A DNA stretch of 64,000 nt from Bacteroidales bacterium (GTDB lineage Bacteria > Bacteroidota > Bacteroidia > Bacteroidales > WCHB1-69), in contig JAFZWE010000008.1 of NCBI GenBank assembly GCA_017617445.1, forward strand, positions 1 through 64,000. The letters are read 5' to 3'. A program made the translations under genes and the position numbers. This document shows positions 32,702 to 42,973 of the stretch, in pieces. The first letter of the stretch is position 1. Every line of letters begins with the position of its first letter. The notes below the pieces were generated by a model. It was not told the origin of the DNA. It saw only the letters and a list, made by a program, of their open reading frames with translations, and searched no databases.

Positions 32702-32729
32702 GTCGGAAGTTTTTCTTCCGACTTTTTTT
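32702..32729 (+). terminator. Intrinsic terminator after the small T9SS gene
   Basis: An 8-bp perfect stem (32702-32709 with 32715-32722) with a T loop ends in seven T. Confidence 0.9.
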
Positions 32730-32844
32730 GTTTTAGGACAATCATTTCCGATGTATTAACATTTATTAATATTTTTATTTAATTGATAATCAATTTTATA
32801 AATAAAAAAATAGAAAAAATCGGATAGAGTAAGAAAAAAAGGTG

Positions 32845-32852
32845 TATTTTTG
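32845..32852 (+). promoter_or_regulatory. -7 element (TATTTTTG) for the 579-residue T9SS gene
   Basis: TATTTTTG followed by CCGCC lies about 48 bp before the ATG at 32900, in a very AT-rich interval (32730-32890) with no other feature. Confidence 0.7.
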
Positions 32853-32899
32853 CCGCCCGAAAAATCAAACGTAATTAATCACGTAATTTGAAACAGAAA

Positions 32900-34639
32900 A
32901 TGAAGAAAATTGTATCATTGTTGGCCATTATGGTCATATTGGGGATGACGCATTTTGCGGATGCCCAGGTTTATCAGCTTCCCAATGGCGGTTTTGAGCA
33001 GTGGGATGGCAATGGTTCTGATGATGAGCCGACCTATTGGAATGGTTTTCCTTCCTCTCAGTGTGATCTGACAGGTTTTTATGCCATTGGTTGTAGTACG
33101 GCTCAGCAGACACGGCATGAAAGGTCCACAGAGTTTCGCCCTGGTTCGACAGGCAGTACCAGTTGCAAGGTTTTTGCCACGGAGGTGAGTTTGTTGGGCT
33201 CCACTATTTATGCCAACGGGAATATCACAACAGGGCAAATCCGTATTGGTGCCACACAGGCCACCAGTCCTGAGAATTACAACATCACCCGTCGCAACCA
33301 AAGCGGGATGAACCAGCCTTTCAACGGGATGCCGGATTCCCTGCGTTTCTGGGCGAAGTTTTCATGTCCGAGCAGCACGCAGTATGCACGCATGAGTGCA
33401 ATTATTCACGAGGATTATGATATGATGGATCCTTATCCCGCCAGTGAAGCCTCTCATATTGTAGGGGTGTCCACCTGTGAGTTTTTGGTCACCAATGGCT
33501 GGCAGGAGTTTGTCGTTCCTTTCAATTACACTTCCTATTCCGCTACTACGCCCGCTTACCTTCTGTTGACTTTCACCACCAACAAGATTCAGGGTGCGGG
33601 TTCAGGCAGTGACATGCTCTGGGTGGATGATGTGGAGATGATTTATCATGCTGAGTTGAGTGATTTGCGCAGTGGCGGAACCACGGTGGAAGGCTTTGAC
33701 CCGTATGTTGTTTCCTATCAGATTGAGTTGCCGGCTGGAGGAAGTCTGCCCGTTGTGTCAGCCACCGCCCTCTCGGCCAATGCTACGGTCACCATTACCC
33801 AGCCCACAGAATCTTCACCGGTGGCCACGGTGGTTGTTAATCAGGGACCGGAAACGATCATATACACCATCAACTATACTTTTGGCGAAGAGGCCACAGC
33901 TGATCTTTCTGATCTTCAGGTGGATGGTGTGACTGTCAGCGGTTTTGATCCGGCGGTCACCGATTACCAGGTGGAACTTCCGTCGGGGGCAGAAATCCCG
34001 ACGGTCAGTGCAGTGGCTGCAGTGGCTACGGCTCAGGTGACCATCACCCAGGCGACTGCTGACAACCTTACGGCTTCTGTGGAAGTGGTTTGCGGAAGCC
34101 TCACAAAAACTTATACGGTGACCTTCACCTATGTGGCCGCCAATACCGATTTGGCAGATTTGCTCGTGAACGGCGTCTCCATTGAAGGGTTTTCACCCGA
34201 CATTTTGGAATATACCTATATGATTGCCCCGAATACCGCTTTGCCGGTGGTGAGTGCAGTGGCAGCCTCTGCCACCGCCAGCGTTGAGATTGTGCAGCCT
34301 ACTTTGTCGGATCTTACTTCCACGGTTACGGTCACTTCAGGGGATTCAGTAAAGATTTACACTGTCAGTTTCGCCATCAGCGGAATCAATGAACATGGAC
34401 ACAATTCATTCACAGTATTCCCCAATCCTACTCATGACGAAGTTACAGTTGTGATGGAGAACGGACGCTCTGTCAGTGAAGTGGTGCTGTGTGACTTGGC
34501 AGGCAGACAGGTGTTTTCTGCCAAAGTGAATGGAGAATCCTTTGTATTGAACCTTCGCGCTTTGGAGTCAGGCATTTACTTCATATCCATTCGTGGAGAG
34601 AATCAAGTGCTTGGAGTTTCTAAAATTGTGAAACAGTAA
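32900..34639 (+). CDS. T9SS-exported protein with PCMD-like domain and beta-sandwich repeats
   Basis: A 579-residue exported protein. A signal peptide (KIVSLLAIMVILGMTHFADA) leads into a domain starting QLPNGGFEQWDGN and containing LPDSLRFWAKF-like (MPDSLRFWAKFSC) and DMLWVDDVEMIYH, which fits the putative carbohydrate metabolism domain family (PCMD) or a related jelly roll. Three repeats of about 85 residues follow, each opening LSDLxxxGxTVEGFDPxxxxYQxELP and ending in a TITQ ... TYTVxFT strand, like bacterial cadherin-like beta-sandwich repeats. A T9SS sorting domain ends the protein (FTVFPNPTHDEVTVVME ... GIYFISIRGENQVLGVSKIVKQ). The start at 32900 gives MKKIV; a TTG four codons earlier is possible. 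Confidence 0.82.
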   Translation: MKKIVSLLAIMVILGMTHFADAQVYQLPNGGFEQWDGNGSDDEPTYWNGFPSSQCDLTGFYAIGCSTAQQTRHERSTEFRPGSTGSTSCKVFATEVSLLGSTIYANGNITTGQIRIGATQATSPENYNITRRNQSGMNQPFNGMPDSLRFWAKFSCPSSTQYARMSAIIHEDYDMMDPYPASEASHIVGVSTCEFLVTNGWQEFVVPFNYTSYSATTPAYLLLTFTTNKIQGAGSGSDMLWVDDVEMIYHAELSDLRSGGTTVEGFDPYVVSYQIELPAGGSLPVVSATALSANATVTITQPTESSPVATVVVNQGPETIIYTINYTFGEEATADLSDLQVDGVTVSGFDPAVTDYQVELPSGAEIPTVSAVAAVATAQVTITQATADNLTASVEVVCGSLTKTYTVTFTYVAANTDLADLLVNGVSIEGFSPDILEYTYMIAPNTALPVVSAVAASATASVEIVQPTLSDLTSTVTVTSGDSVKIYTVSFAISGINEHGHNSFTVFPNPTHDEVTVVMENGRSVSEVVLCDLAGRQVFSAKVNGESFVLNLRALESGIYFISIRGENQVLGVSKIVKQ

Positions 34640-34659
34640 GGTTTGTTTTGCTTGATTTG

Positions 34660-34696
34660 AAAAGCGGGTAGTGGCGATGCCATTACCCGCTTTTTT
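34660..34696. terminator. Bidirectional intrinsic terminator
   Basis: A 15-bp stem (34660-34674 with 34680-34694, one G-U pair) ends in a T run on the plus strand and has an A run on the left. It serves the T9SS gene and abuts the end of the convergent amidohydrolase gene. Confidence 0.88.
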
Positions 34697-35824
34697 CTAG
34701 CTGTTCTGGTGTGCCAATTGGGAGAAAAGTTGTATGCCGATGGGCACCAGTGCATCGGGAAAATCAAAGCGTTCGTTGTGGAGGGAGGGTTGACTGGTGC
34801 CGGAACCCAAGCCGAAAAGAGCTCCGGGGTAATGTTGGGTGAGCAGTCCGAAATCCTCGCCCCACGAGAAGGGAAGCTCCAGTTGACGGTAGGCCAGTCC
34901 GCAGGCTTCTGCGGCGGATTGTATTTGCGCCACGGCTGTCCCCTCGTTGCGGGAGGCTGCAAAATACTCCTTCCAGATGATCTGGCTGTGCAACTCGGCT
35001 GTGTCTCGGGTGGCATTTTCCACAATGCGGGCCAGTTCGGCTTTGGTTTGCTGTAGCAGTTCGTCCTCCTTGGCACGAAGGGTGAAGCGCAGTACGCCGT
35101 GTCCTGCGGTCACTCCATAGGCGGTTTCTCCCACGCGGAACTCGCATAGCGTGATGAGGCGGAAGTCGTTCCGCCGCATGTCATACTGGTTGAGGGAGAG
35201 CAGCCGGTCGGTGATGGTTCTGGCAGCAGGGTAGGGGCATACGGCTTTCTGGGGCTCGGCGGCGTGCGAGGTGCGGCCATGCAGCAGAAGGTCACAGCTG
35301 ATGACCGAGCAGGTGAAACTGCCGGTTTTGCAGACTACCGTGCCCAGTTCTTCCCCTGGGATATTGTGTAGGGCAAACAACCGATCAGGACGATAACTCT
35401 CCAGTATGCCGCTTTGAAGCAGTTGCGCTGCCCCTTCTCCCGTCTCTTCTGCTGCCTGGAAAAAAAGCAGCACACGTCCGACTGTGGGACGGTGAAGGTG
35501 CAACTCTTCGGCTAAACCGAGCAGAATGGCGGTGTGACCGTCGTGCCCGCATTTGTGGGATACGCCGGCAGTCTGCGACGCATAGGGTAGGGGGAGCGTC
35601 TCCTCTACTCGTACCGCGTCAAAGTCCCCCCGGAACAGCAGCGTTGGACCCTCGCCCCCAGAGTCATAGACCGCCAATATGTTGCGGCTGTTTTCAAAAG
35701 TGTGGATGTGGGTGGGACAGGATTTTTTCAATATTTCCAAAATGAATTGATGCGTCCGGATTTCCTGGCCGGAGGGTTCTGCCAGCTGATGAAGGGTGTG
35801 GCGGATCTGTTGGTAGTCTGTCAT
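34697..35824 (-). CDS. M20D-family amidohydrolase (N-acyl-amino acid deacylase type)
   Basis: A 375-residue zinc peptidase-fold enzyme of the M20D family, whose members remove acyl groups from amino acids or split dipeptides and indole-amino acid conjugates. Seen are SHKCGHDGHTAILLG (metal-binding Cys, His, Asp), FFQAAEETGEGA (catalytic Glu pair), ALHNIPG, and GRTSHAAEP in the dimerisation lid domain. There is no signal peptide, so it is cytoplasmic. It begins 38 bp after the beta-mannosidase gene in the same direction and is probably the last gene of the eno-ansA-mannosidase operon. The exact substrate is open. Confidence 0.88.
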   Translation of the reverse strand: MTDYQQIRHTLHQLAEPSGQEIRTHQFILEILKKSCPTHIHTFENSRNILAVYDSGGEGPTLLFRGDFDAVRVEETLPLPYASQTAGVSHKCGHDGHTAILLGLAEELHLHRPTVGRVLLFFQAAEETGEGAAQLLQSGILESYRPDRLFALHNIPGEELGTVVCKTGSFTCSVISCDLLLHGRTSHAAEPQKAVCPYPAARTITDRLLSLNQYDMRRNDFRLITLCEFRVGETAYGVTAGHGVLRFTLRAKEDELLQQTKAELARIVENATRDTAELHSQIIWKEYFAASRNEGTAVAQIQSAAEACGLAYRQLELPFSWGEDFGLLTQHYPGALFGLGSGTSQPSLHNERFDFPDALVPIGIQLFSQLAHQNS

Positions 35825-35862
35825 GGCTTAATGGTGTTGTTTCAAGTGTGAGAGCGGGGAAC

Positions 35863-38385
35863 TTAGGGTTTCCGGTATGCCCGTGCTGAAAATGCAACAT
35901 TCCCTTTAATGGTCTCCTTTGGCACGAACTTGATCCGTTTCGGCATGTTCGGCAGCAGCGTGAAGTAGTTGTCGTCGAAGTAGCCGTCCACGTTGGCGGA
36001 AAGTTCCACGCCGTACTGCAAGGCGCTGCTGTTGACTTCCACCGTAGTGTCGTCGATGCGGCGCACGGTGATGGGAGCCTCGGAAAGACCCAGCTGGCCC
36101 GGATAGCAGAAGAACTGCACCTTTCGGGCGAGCATATTGCCGTTGTCGTCCAAACATTCAATTTGCAAGAAATAATGGCTTAAATTGGCACGCGTTATCG
36201 GGAAATCAATGAAATGTTTGGACTTTAAAGGTGTGATTTCTTGATTTTTAGTGGTCTGTGATGAAATGATTGAACCGTTCAACTGGAAAAGCGTTAGTTT
36301 CAGCTGGCAGGAAAGTTTTTCGTTGCGGTCGCTCACAACATAGACTGGCAGCTTGCCGTCTTGCAGGGTGTCGCAGGCAATGATGACGGGGGCAAACTGC
36401 CGTTTCATCTCGTAATAGAGGGCTTTGCGCCGTCCGTAGTAGTCGATGCCGCTCCACGAAGCGACGGGCCAGCAGTCGTTGAGCTGCCACACCAGCGTGC
36501 CCATGCAGTAGGGAGCGCGGCGGCGATGCTCCTCCAGCGCCATCCCGATGCCGTAGGCCTGCACCAGCTGACTGACATAGGCGTAATCTTCCAGATTGTC
36601 AGGACGATGGAAGTACTGGTTCATCGCCTTGTCGATAATCTGTACGCCGCGGGCGTGTTTCTGGTGGTTGTTCAACTCGGGACTTCCAAGATGCAGGGCC
36701 GTGTCGGGGATTACCGTCTGGAGGGTGCGGAGGTCGGGATAGCTTTGGAAACCGTACTCCGACATGAAGCGGCCGGTTTTCTGGTACCACATCTCGAAAG
36801 GCAGCTCGCCCCACCACACGCCCCAATAGTGGGAGTCGCCTTCAGTGCAGCACTCGGGGTGACCCCAGCCCCACAGCGGCGAAGTGGGAATGTAGGGCAC
36901 GCCTGCCCCATACGTTTTGACAACATCAGCCAACAGTGTATCAAACAGATAGCGCATGTCGTGGTCGAGCTGTTCGCGCTGTTCGGACGTATAATTCGCT
37001 TGCCAGCCCCAGTCTTCCCAGCCGTTTTTCACCTCGTTGTTGCCGCACCACAGCACAATGCACGGGTGGCGACGGAGACGCATCACCTGTTCAATGGCCT
37101 CTTTTTTTACATTCTCAATAAAAGATTCATCGCCCGGATAGAGCGTTCCGGCAAACATAAAATCCTGCCATACCATAATGCCCATCTCATCGCACAAATC
37201 GTAGAAAATGTCAGGTTCATAAATTCCGCCGCCCCACACTCGTATCATGTTGATATTTGCATCTTTGCAGGCTTGCAGAAGCTCACGGTAGCGCTCTTCC
37301 GTCATCTTGTGCGGGAAGAAATCGGCGGGAATCCAGTTCACCCCTTTGGCAAAGACAGCTTTCCCGTTGATGACGAATTCAAAGGATTGGCCTTTTGAAT
37401 CCTTAGTCTGGCGCAACTCCACGGTGCGGAAACCTGTCCGCATGTGCAGGGCCTCGTTTTTTTTGCCATTTTCAAAAGTTATCGCCACATCATGCAGGGC
37501 AGGAGTGCCCGTTCCATTGGGCTGCCAGAGTGTGTAAGGCGATTCTGTCAGGTGTGCAAAAACATATTGGTGGGACTCGGAGTTGAATAGTTCTACATGG
37601 AAATTATTTAAGGGAGAATCATCCAGTTTTATAGAGCAGTGTCCGCCCCCTTTTTTGCTTTTGTTGAAGGTAATGTCGTAATACAATAGGGTTTGGTCAC
37701 CCTCCTGTTCGAAGGTAAAAGAGGAGAAATTGTCCACCATTGCGGACTGTCCGATATAGGCTTTCCCTGTGATGCCGCAGGTGGTGAGTTTCGGTCCCCA
37801 GTCCCAGCCCGATTGATAGGGTGGCATGCGGAGCCACGCGCGTTCTTCGGGCAGTGCGTATGGGACAGAAGCCTTTCGTTGGTCAATGATCTGCTGTGCG
37901 GGGGCGAAGCGCACTTCAATGAGATTATAGGTGCGGATTTTCTTGTCCAACGGGAAACGCCAAGTGCGGTAGGCGTTGTCCATTATATTGGTATTGTCTT
38001 GATGGAAAAGCGGTTGTCCGTTGAGAAAGATTTCAGCATAACCGGTCACCCCCGCCAGCACCAGTTCGATGTTTTTCTTGTCAGGCAGCTCGTCGCGCCA
38101 GAAGTCGCAGGTGTAGGTGCAGGGCACGTGCGACAGCCACTGCAGCGTCTCCTCATTGGTACCGTAGAAGGGATCAGGGATGAGTCCGTGGTCAAGCAGG
38201 TCGGTGTGGAGGCAGCCCGGTACGCTGACGACTATTGAGGTGGAGAAACTGCGGTCGGACGGGTCGGGGCAGCTGAGTCGCCACTGGGTGAGGGGGAGGG
38301 AGGGTTGGGCGATGGCAGTGCACACCGTCAGCAGGAGGAACATAAGGAGTGAGATTTGCCGATTGGCAAGACGAGGGGTGCGCAT
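35863..38385 (-). CDS. Beta-mannosidase, glycoside hydrolase family 2
   Basis: Exo-acting enzyme removing terminal beta-D-mannose, for example from N-glycan cores or mannans. The 840-residue product has a signal peptide (ISLLMFLLLTVCTAIAQ), an N-terminal sugar-binding jelly roll with the beta-mannosidase-typical WSHVPCTYTCDFW, PPYQSGWDWGPKL and GYAEIFLNGQPLF, and a GH2 TIM barrel. The acid/base Glu451 is in WCGNNEVKNGW and the nucleophile Glu543 in SEYGFQSYPD. WGGGIYEPDIFYDLCDEMGI is also diagnostic. The enzyme is expected in the periplasm. It lies 10 bp after the asparaginase gene. No SusC/SusD pair is nearby, so this is not a standard polysaccharide-use locus. Confidence 0.94.
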   Translation of the reverse strand: MRTPRLANRQISLLMFLLLTVCTAIAQPSLPLTQWRLSCPDPSDRSFSTSIVVSVPGCLHTDLLDHGLIPDPFYGTNEETLQWLSHVPCTYTCDFWRDELPDKKNIELVLAGVTGYAEIFLNGQPLFHQDNTNIMDNAYRTWRFPLDKKIRTYNLIEVRFAPAQQIIDQRKASVPYALPEERAWLRMPPYQSGWDWGPKLTTCGITGKAYIGQSAMVDNFSSFTFEQEGDQTLLYYDITFNKSKKGGGHCSIKLDDSPLNNFHVELFNSESHQYVFAHLTESPYTLWQPNGTGTPALHDVAITFENGKKNEALHMRTGFRTVELRQTKDSKGQSFEFVINGKAVFAKGVNWIPADFFPHKMTEERYRELLQACKDANINMIRVWGGGIYEPDIFYDLCDEMGIMVWQDFMFAGTLYPGDESFIENVKKEAIEQVMRLRRHPCIVLWCGNNEVKNGWEDWGWQANYTSEQREQLDHDMRYLFDTLLADVVKTYGAGVPYIPTSPLWGWGHPECCTEGDSHYWGVWWGELPFEMWYQKTGRFMSEYGFQSYPDLRTLQTVIPDTALHLGSPELNNHQKHARGVQIIDKAMNQYFHRPDNLEDYAYVSQLVQAYGIGMALEEHRRRAPYCMGTLVWQLNDCWPVASWSGIDYYGRRKALYYEMKRQFAPVIIACDTLQDGKLPVYVVSDRNEKLSCQLKLTLFQLNGSIISSQTTKNQEITPLKSKHFIDFPITRANLSHYFLQIECLDDNGNMLARKVQFFCYPGQLGLSEAPITVRRIDDTTVEVNSSALQYGVELSANVDGYFDDNYFTLLPNMPKRIKFVPKETIKGNVAFSARAYRKP

Positions 38386-38395
38386 GGTGGGTGGG

Positions 38396-39433
38396 TTAAA
38401 GGGTGACTTCCCCGCAGAGGGACATGTTGAGGCGTTTTTTGATTTCCTCAGGGTCGTTGTAATTGCCCAGCAGGTGCATCAGTTTGGTGATGGCACTCTC
38501 AAGGGTCATGTCGTAGCCGCTGATGACGCCGGCCCGTTGAAGGTTGAGGCTGGTTTCGTAGCGGCCCATGTAAACGGTGCCGGAGAGGCATTGGGAGATA
38601 TTGACGATGATGATGCCCTTGTCGGTGGCTTCTTTAAGAATATTGTACAGCCACTCGGCGCGGGGGGCATTTCCGGCGCCGAAGGTGCGCAGGATGATGG
38701 CTCGCAGTCCGGGTACGTGGAGGAAAGCTCGCACGGCATCTTCGCGGATGCCGGGGAACAGGGTGAAAACAAAGACGTGGTTCTCCATTTTGGGAGTCAC
38801 CAGAAGCTCTTTTTCTTCTTGTTCATAATGGATGAATGACGGCGCGTACTTGATGTGTACTCCGGATTTCGCCAGATCGGGGTAGTTGTAGGAGTAGAAG
38901 GCATCGAAATTGTCGGTGCTCTTCTTGGTGGTGCGGTTCCCTCGCATCAGCGCGGACTCAAAGAAAATGGCCACTTCGGGGACCATCGGTTTGCCGTCAG
39001 CGTTCTTGGCGGCTGCTATCTCAATGGCATTCATCACATTCTCTTTGGCATCGCTGCGCAGGAATCCGAGTGGGAGCTGGGAGCCGGTGAAGATGACGGG
39101 CTTGCTCAGATGACGGAACATGAAACTGACCGCCGAGGCGGAATAGGCCATGGTGTCGGTGCCGTGCAGCACGACGAATCCATCGTAATCCTTGTAGTTC
39201 TCCTGGATGGTTTTTGCAATTTTGACCCAGAAGTCAATGTTGACATCCGAGGAGTCAATCATGGGGTTGAAGGAGACGGTGGAGATGTTGACGGGCAGCT
39301 GTTCCAGTTCGGGCAGGAAGCTGAGCATCCGCTCTTTATCAAGAGGGGCGAGAGATCCCGTTTCTGGATTCTCGCCCATGCTGATGGTGCCGCCGGTAAG
39401 GATCAGCAGCACTGAAGTCTCTTTTTTCATCAT
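38396..39433 (-). CDS. ansA: Type I L-asparaginase
   Basis: Hydrolyses L-asparagine to aspartate and ammonia. The 345-residue product has both catalytic threonine motifs of the family, LTGGTISMG near residue 13 and VLHGTDTMAYSASA near residue 90, plus FTGSQLPLGFLRSDAKENVMNA, typical of the cytoplasmic type I enzyme. There is no signal peptide. A second ATG one codon on (39430) is an equal start. The gene is 3 bp downstream of eno and 10 bp upstream of the mannosidase, a tight unit. Confidence 0.94.
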   Translation of the reverse strand: MMKKETSVLLILTGGTISMGENPETGSLAPLDKERMLSFLPELEQLPVNISTVSFNPMIDSSDVNIDFWVKIAKTIQENYKDYDGFVVLHGTDTMAYSASAVSFMFRHLSKPVIFTGSQLPLGFLRSDAKENVMNAIEIAAAKNADGKPMVPEVAIFFESALMRGNRTTKKSTDNFDAFYSYNYPDLAKSGVHIKYAPSFIHYEQEEKELLVTPKMENHVFVFTLFPGIREDAVRAFLHVPGLRAIILRTFGAGNAPRAEWLYNILKEATDKGIIIVNISQCLSGTVYMGRYETSLNLQRAGVISGYDMTLESAITKLMHLLGNYNDPEEIKKRLNMSLCGEVTL

Positions 39434-39436
39434 CGC

Positions 39437-40747
<1,311 letters not shown>

Positions 40748-40798
40748 TTATTGTGAAATAAACATGTATAAATTTTCTCCGAAATGAAAATCGGGGTG

Positions 40799-40806
40799 CA
40801 AAGGTA
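40799..40806 (-). promoter_or_regulatory. -7 element (TACCTTTG) for eno
   Basis: On the minus strand TACCTTTG gives a leader of about 60 nt. Confidence 0.65.
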
Positions 40807-40900
40807 CGATTTTTTGGCTTTGTTTTCCATGCGCTAAATCGATTTTGAAAAAAATATGGAGATGTCTTTGCGGAATCTCGTTTTGCAAAGAAAAATGTAG

Positions 40901-40908
40901 TATTTTTG
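40901..40908 (+). promoter_or_regulatory. -7 element (TATTTTTG) for tRNA-Ala
   Basis: TATTTTTG lies 15 bp before the tRNA. A TTTG at 40882-40885 is 15 bp upstream of it, the same short spacing as before rpsA. Confidence 0.65.
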
Positions 40909-40922
40909 CCGCCCGAAAGGAA

Positions 40923-40995
40923 GGGGATGTAGCTCAGCTGGTAGAGCACTTGGTTCGCAATCAAGGGGTCGCGGGTTCGAATCCCGTCTTCTCCA
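40923..40995 (+). tRNA. tRNA-Ala, anticodon CGC
   Basis: A 73-nt cloverleaf: acceptor GGGGATG/CTTCTCC with the G3-U70 pair that identifies tRNA-Ala and one T-T mismatch at 6-67. The D arm is GCTC/GAGC, the anticodon arm CTTGG-TTCGCAA-TCAAG gives anticodon CGC (reads GCG), and the T arm holds TTCGAAT. CCA is not encoded. It stands alone with its own promoter and terminator. Confidence 0.95.
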
Positions 40996-41000
40996 CAAAA

Positions 41001-41047
41001 AAACAGGTATAAATAGTTGAAATACAACTTTTATACCTGTTTTGTTT
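41001..41047. terminator. Terminator after tRNA-Ala, probably bidirectional
   Basis: A stem of about 18 bp (41001-41013 with 41031-41043, then 41015-41019 with 41025-41029, one unpaired T) has A residues before it and a T-rich run after it. It also faces the end of the DUF2007 gene from the other side. Confidence 0.8.
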
Positions 41048-41084
41048 TACAGTACGGCGGGAATGTTCGCCTGGTTCAGGGCAC

Positions 41085-41333
41085 TTATTCAGTAGCTTTC
41101 TCTTGATCGGTGCACAGTGCGTCGCTGTGCTCTTTTAGATATTGGCGTGCGGCTTCAGCTTGGGATGATTCTACCTGCACCAGTACAGAGGCTACCAGCC
41201 CAACGTAGGTGGGGGCGTTCCTGTTGGCGATGAATACCTGAAATCCGGCATCTTCCAAAATGCTGCGATATACTTCGGCCATGGCCGGAAAGTTGGTCAC
41301 AGCGATGGTTTCAAGGGTGAGATTGTCTTTCAT
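41085..41333 (-). CDS. DUF2007 domain-containing small protein
   Basis: An 82-residue protein of the DUF2007 family (putative signal-transducing, PII-like fold), recognised from the TNFPAMAEVYRSILEDAGFQVFIAN and VQVESSQAEAARQYLKEH segments. Its function is unknown. It lies 119 bp downstream of guaA in the same direction, so it is either the last gene of that operon or separately transcribed. Confidence 0.85.
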   Translation of the reverse strand: MKDNLTLETIAVTNFPAMAEVYRSILEDAGFQVFIANRNAPTYVGLVASVLVQVESSQAEAARQYLKEHSDALCTDQEKATE

Positions 41334-41452
41334 ATCGTTTTTATTTATTGTTTTTTAATTTCCTCAGGTCTTGTTAATCTGTCAACTTGGCATCGGGACA
41401 TTGTGGAAAAGCGGCTTCTGCGCTTTCAGGCTGCCATTTTCCCATGTTTGAT

Positions 41453-42973
41453 TTACTCCCACTCGATGGTCGCCGGCGGTTTGGAACTGATGTCGTAAAC
41501 CACGCGGTTGATACCTTTCACCTTGTTGATGATTTCGTTGGAAACGGCGCGCAGAAAGCTGTTGGGCAGATCGGCCCAGTCGGCGGTCATGCCGTCGGTG
41601 GAGCATACCGCCCGCAAGGCCACCGCCCGCTCGTAGGTGCGCTCGTCTCCCATTACGCCCACGGATTGCACGGGCAGCAAGATTACGCCGGCTTGCCACA
41701 CTTTGTCATACAAACCGTTCTCCAGCAATCCGTTGATGAAGATGGCATCGGCTTCCTGCAGGATCCGTACTTTTTCGGGGGTGATGTCCCCCAGAATCCG
41801 CACGCCCAGTCCGGGACCGGGGAAAGGATGACGCTGTATCAGCATGTCGGGGATTCCCAGCTTGCGACCCACGCGCCGCACTTCGTCCTTGAAAAGAAGT
41901 TTCAGCGGTTCCACCACCTGCATCTTCATCCGGTCGGGAAGCCCGCCCACATTGTGATGCGATTTGATGACCATCCCGGTGATGGAGAGAGACTCAATCC
42001 GGTCAGGATAGATGGTGCCTTGCGCCAGCCATTTGATATCCTGTAATTTATGAGCCTCTTCTTCAAAAACTTCAATGAATCCTTTCCCGATGATCTTCCG
42101 TTTTTTCTCCGGGTCGGTTTCACCGCGCAAAGCCTCGTAAAAGCGTTGGGAGGCGTCCACCCCCTTGACATTCAGCCCCAGGGTTTGATAGTTCTTCAGT
42201 ACGGAGGTGAACTCGTTCAATCTCAGTAAGCCGTTGTCCACAAAAATGCAATGGAGACGGTTTCCGATGGCTTTGTTCAGCAATACGGCGGCCACGGTGG
42301 AGTCCACACCGCCGGAAAGCCCCAGCACTACATGGTCCTCTCCCAGTTGCTGCTGCAGTTCCGCCACAGTGGATTCAATGAAGGAGTCGGGAGTCCAGTC
42401 CCCTTGGCATCCGCAGATGTCGTGTACAAAGTTGTGGAGGAGGACACTTCCGTCTTCCGAATGATAGACTTCTGGGTGAAACTGTACAGCCCAGGTGGGT
42501 TCGCCTTCGATGCGGAAGGCCGCTACCGGCACTTCGGCGGTGCTGGCGATGATATTGAAGTTACCGGGCAGTTCAATGATGCTGTCTCCGTGCGACATCC
42601 ACACCTGTGAATGCTCGCGCACTCCTTGCAACAGCGGGTCTGTTGCGGTGAAGGAGGAGAGGTGTGCCCGGCCATATTCGCGGGTTTTGCTGCTCCCTAC
42701 TTTGCCGCCGGAGCTGTGGGCAAGATACTGTGCCCCATAGCAGATGCCCAGCAGCGGGAAATGGCCTCGGATGGAAGAGAGGTCGGGCCGGAAGGCGTCG
42801 GCTTGGTTGACAGAGAAGGGACTGCCGGAGAGAATGACCCCCTTGATGCCGGTGGTGTCGGCAGGAAACTTGTTGTAGGGGACGATCTCGCTGTAGGTGT
42901 TCATCTCACGCACACGCCTGGCTATCAGCTGCGTGTATTGGGAACCGAAGTCTAAAATGATGATTTTATCCAT
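41453..42973 (-). CDS. guaA: GMP synthase (glutamine-hydrolysing)
   Basis: Aminates XMP to GMP with glutamine and ATP. The 506-residue product joins a class I glutamine amidotransferase domain ([18 protein letters not shown] at the start, nucleophile Cys78 in [11 protein letters not shown], His/Glu in [10 protein letters not shown]) to an ATP pyrophosphatase domain ([16 protein letters not shown]-loop near residue 230) and the GMPS dimerisation domain at the C-terminus ([18 protein letters not shown], ending KPPATIEWE). The length is normal. Its start overlaps the end of the FAD oxidoreductase gene by 8 bp. Confidence 0.98.
   Translation of the reverse strand: MDKIIILDFGSQYTQLIARRVREMNTYSEIVPYNKFPADTTGIKGVILSGSPFSVNQADAFRPDLSSIRGHFPLLGICYGAQYLAHSSGGKVGSSKTREYGRAHLSSFTATDPLLQGVREHSQVWMSHGDSIIELPGNFNIIASTAEVPVAAFRIEGEPTWAVQFHPEVYHSEDGSVLLHNFVHDICGCQGDWTPDSFIESTVAELQQQLGEDHVVLGLSGGVDSTVAAVLLNKAIGNRLHCIFVDNGLLRLNEFTSVLKNYQTLGLNVKGVDASQRFYEALRGETDPEKKRKIIGKGFIEVFEEEAHKLQDIKWLAQGTIYPDRIESLSITGMVIKSHHNVGGLPDRMKMQVVEPLKLLFKDEVRRVGRKLGIPDMLIQRHPFPGPGLGVRILGDITPEKVRILQEADAIFINGLLENGLYDKVWQAGVILLPVQSVGVMGDERTYERAVALRAVCSTDGMTADWADLPNSFLRAVSNEIINKVKGINRVVYDISSKPPATIEWE

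Noticed and set aside
36361..37398. 345-codon plus-strand frame opposite the beta-mannosidase gene
   Set aside because: No recognisable motifs; the mannosidase on the other strand has catalytic residues and a signal peptide.
41394..41452. Possible hairpin after guaA
   Set aside because: The stem is broken by mismatches and no T run follows on the minus strand, so a terminator is not supported.
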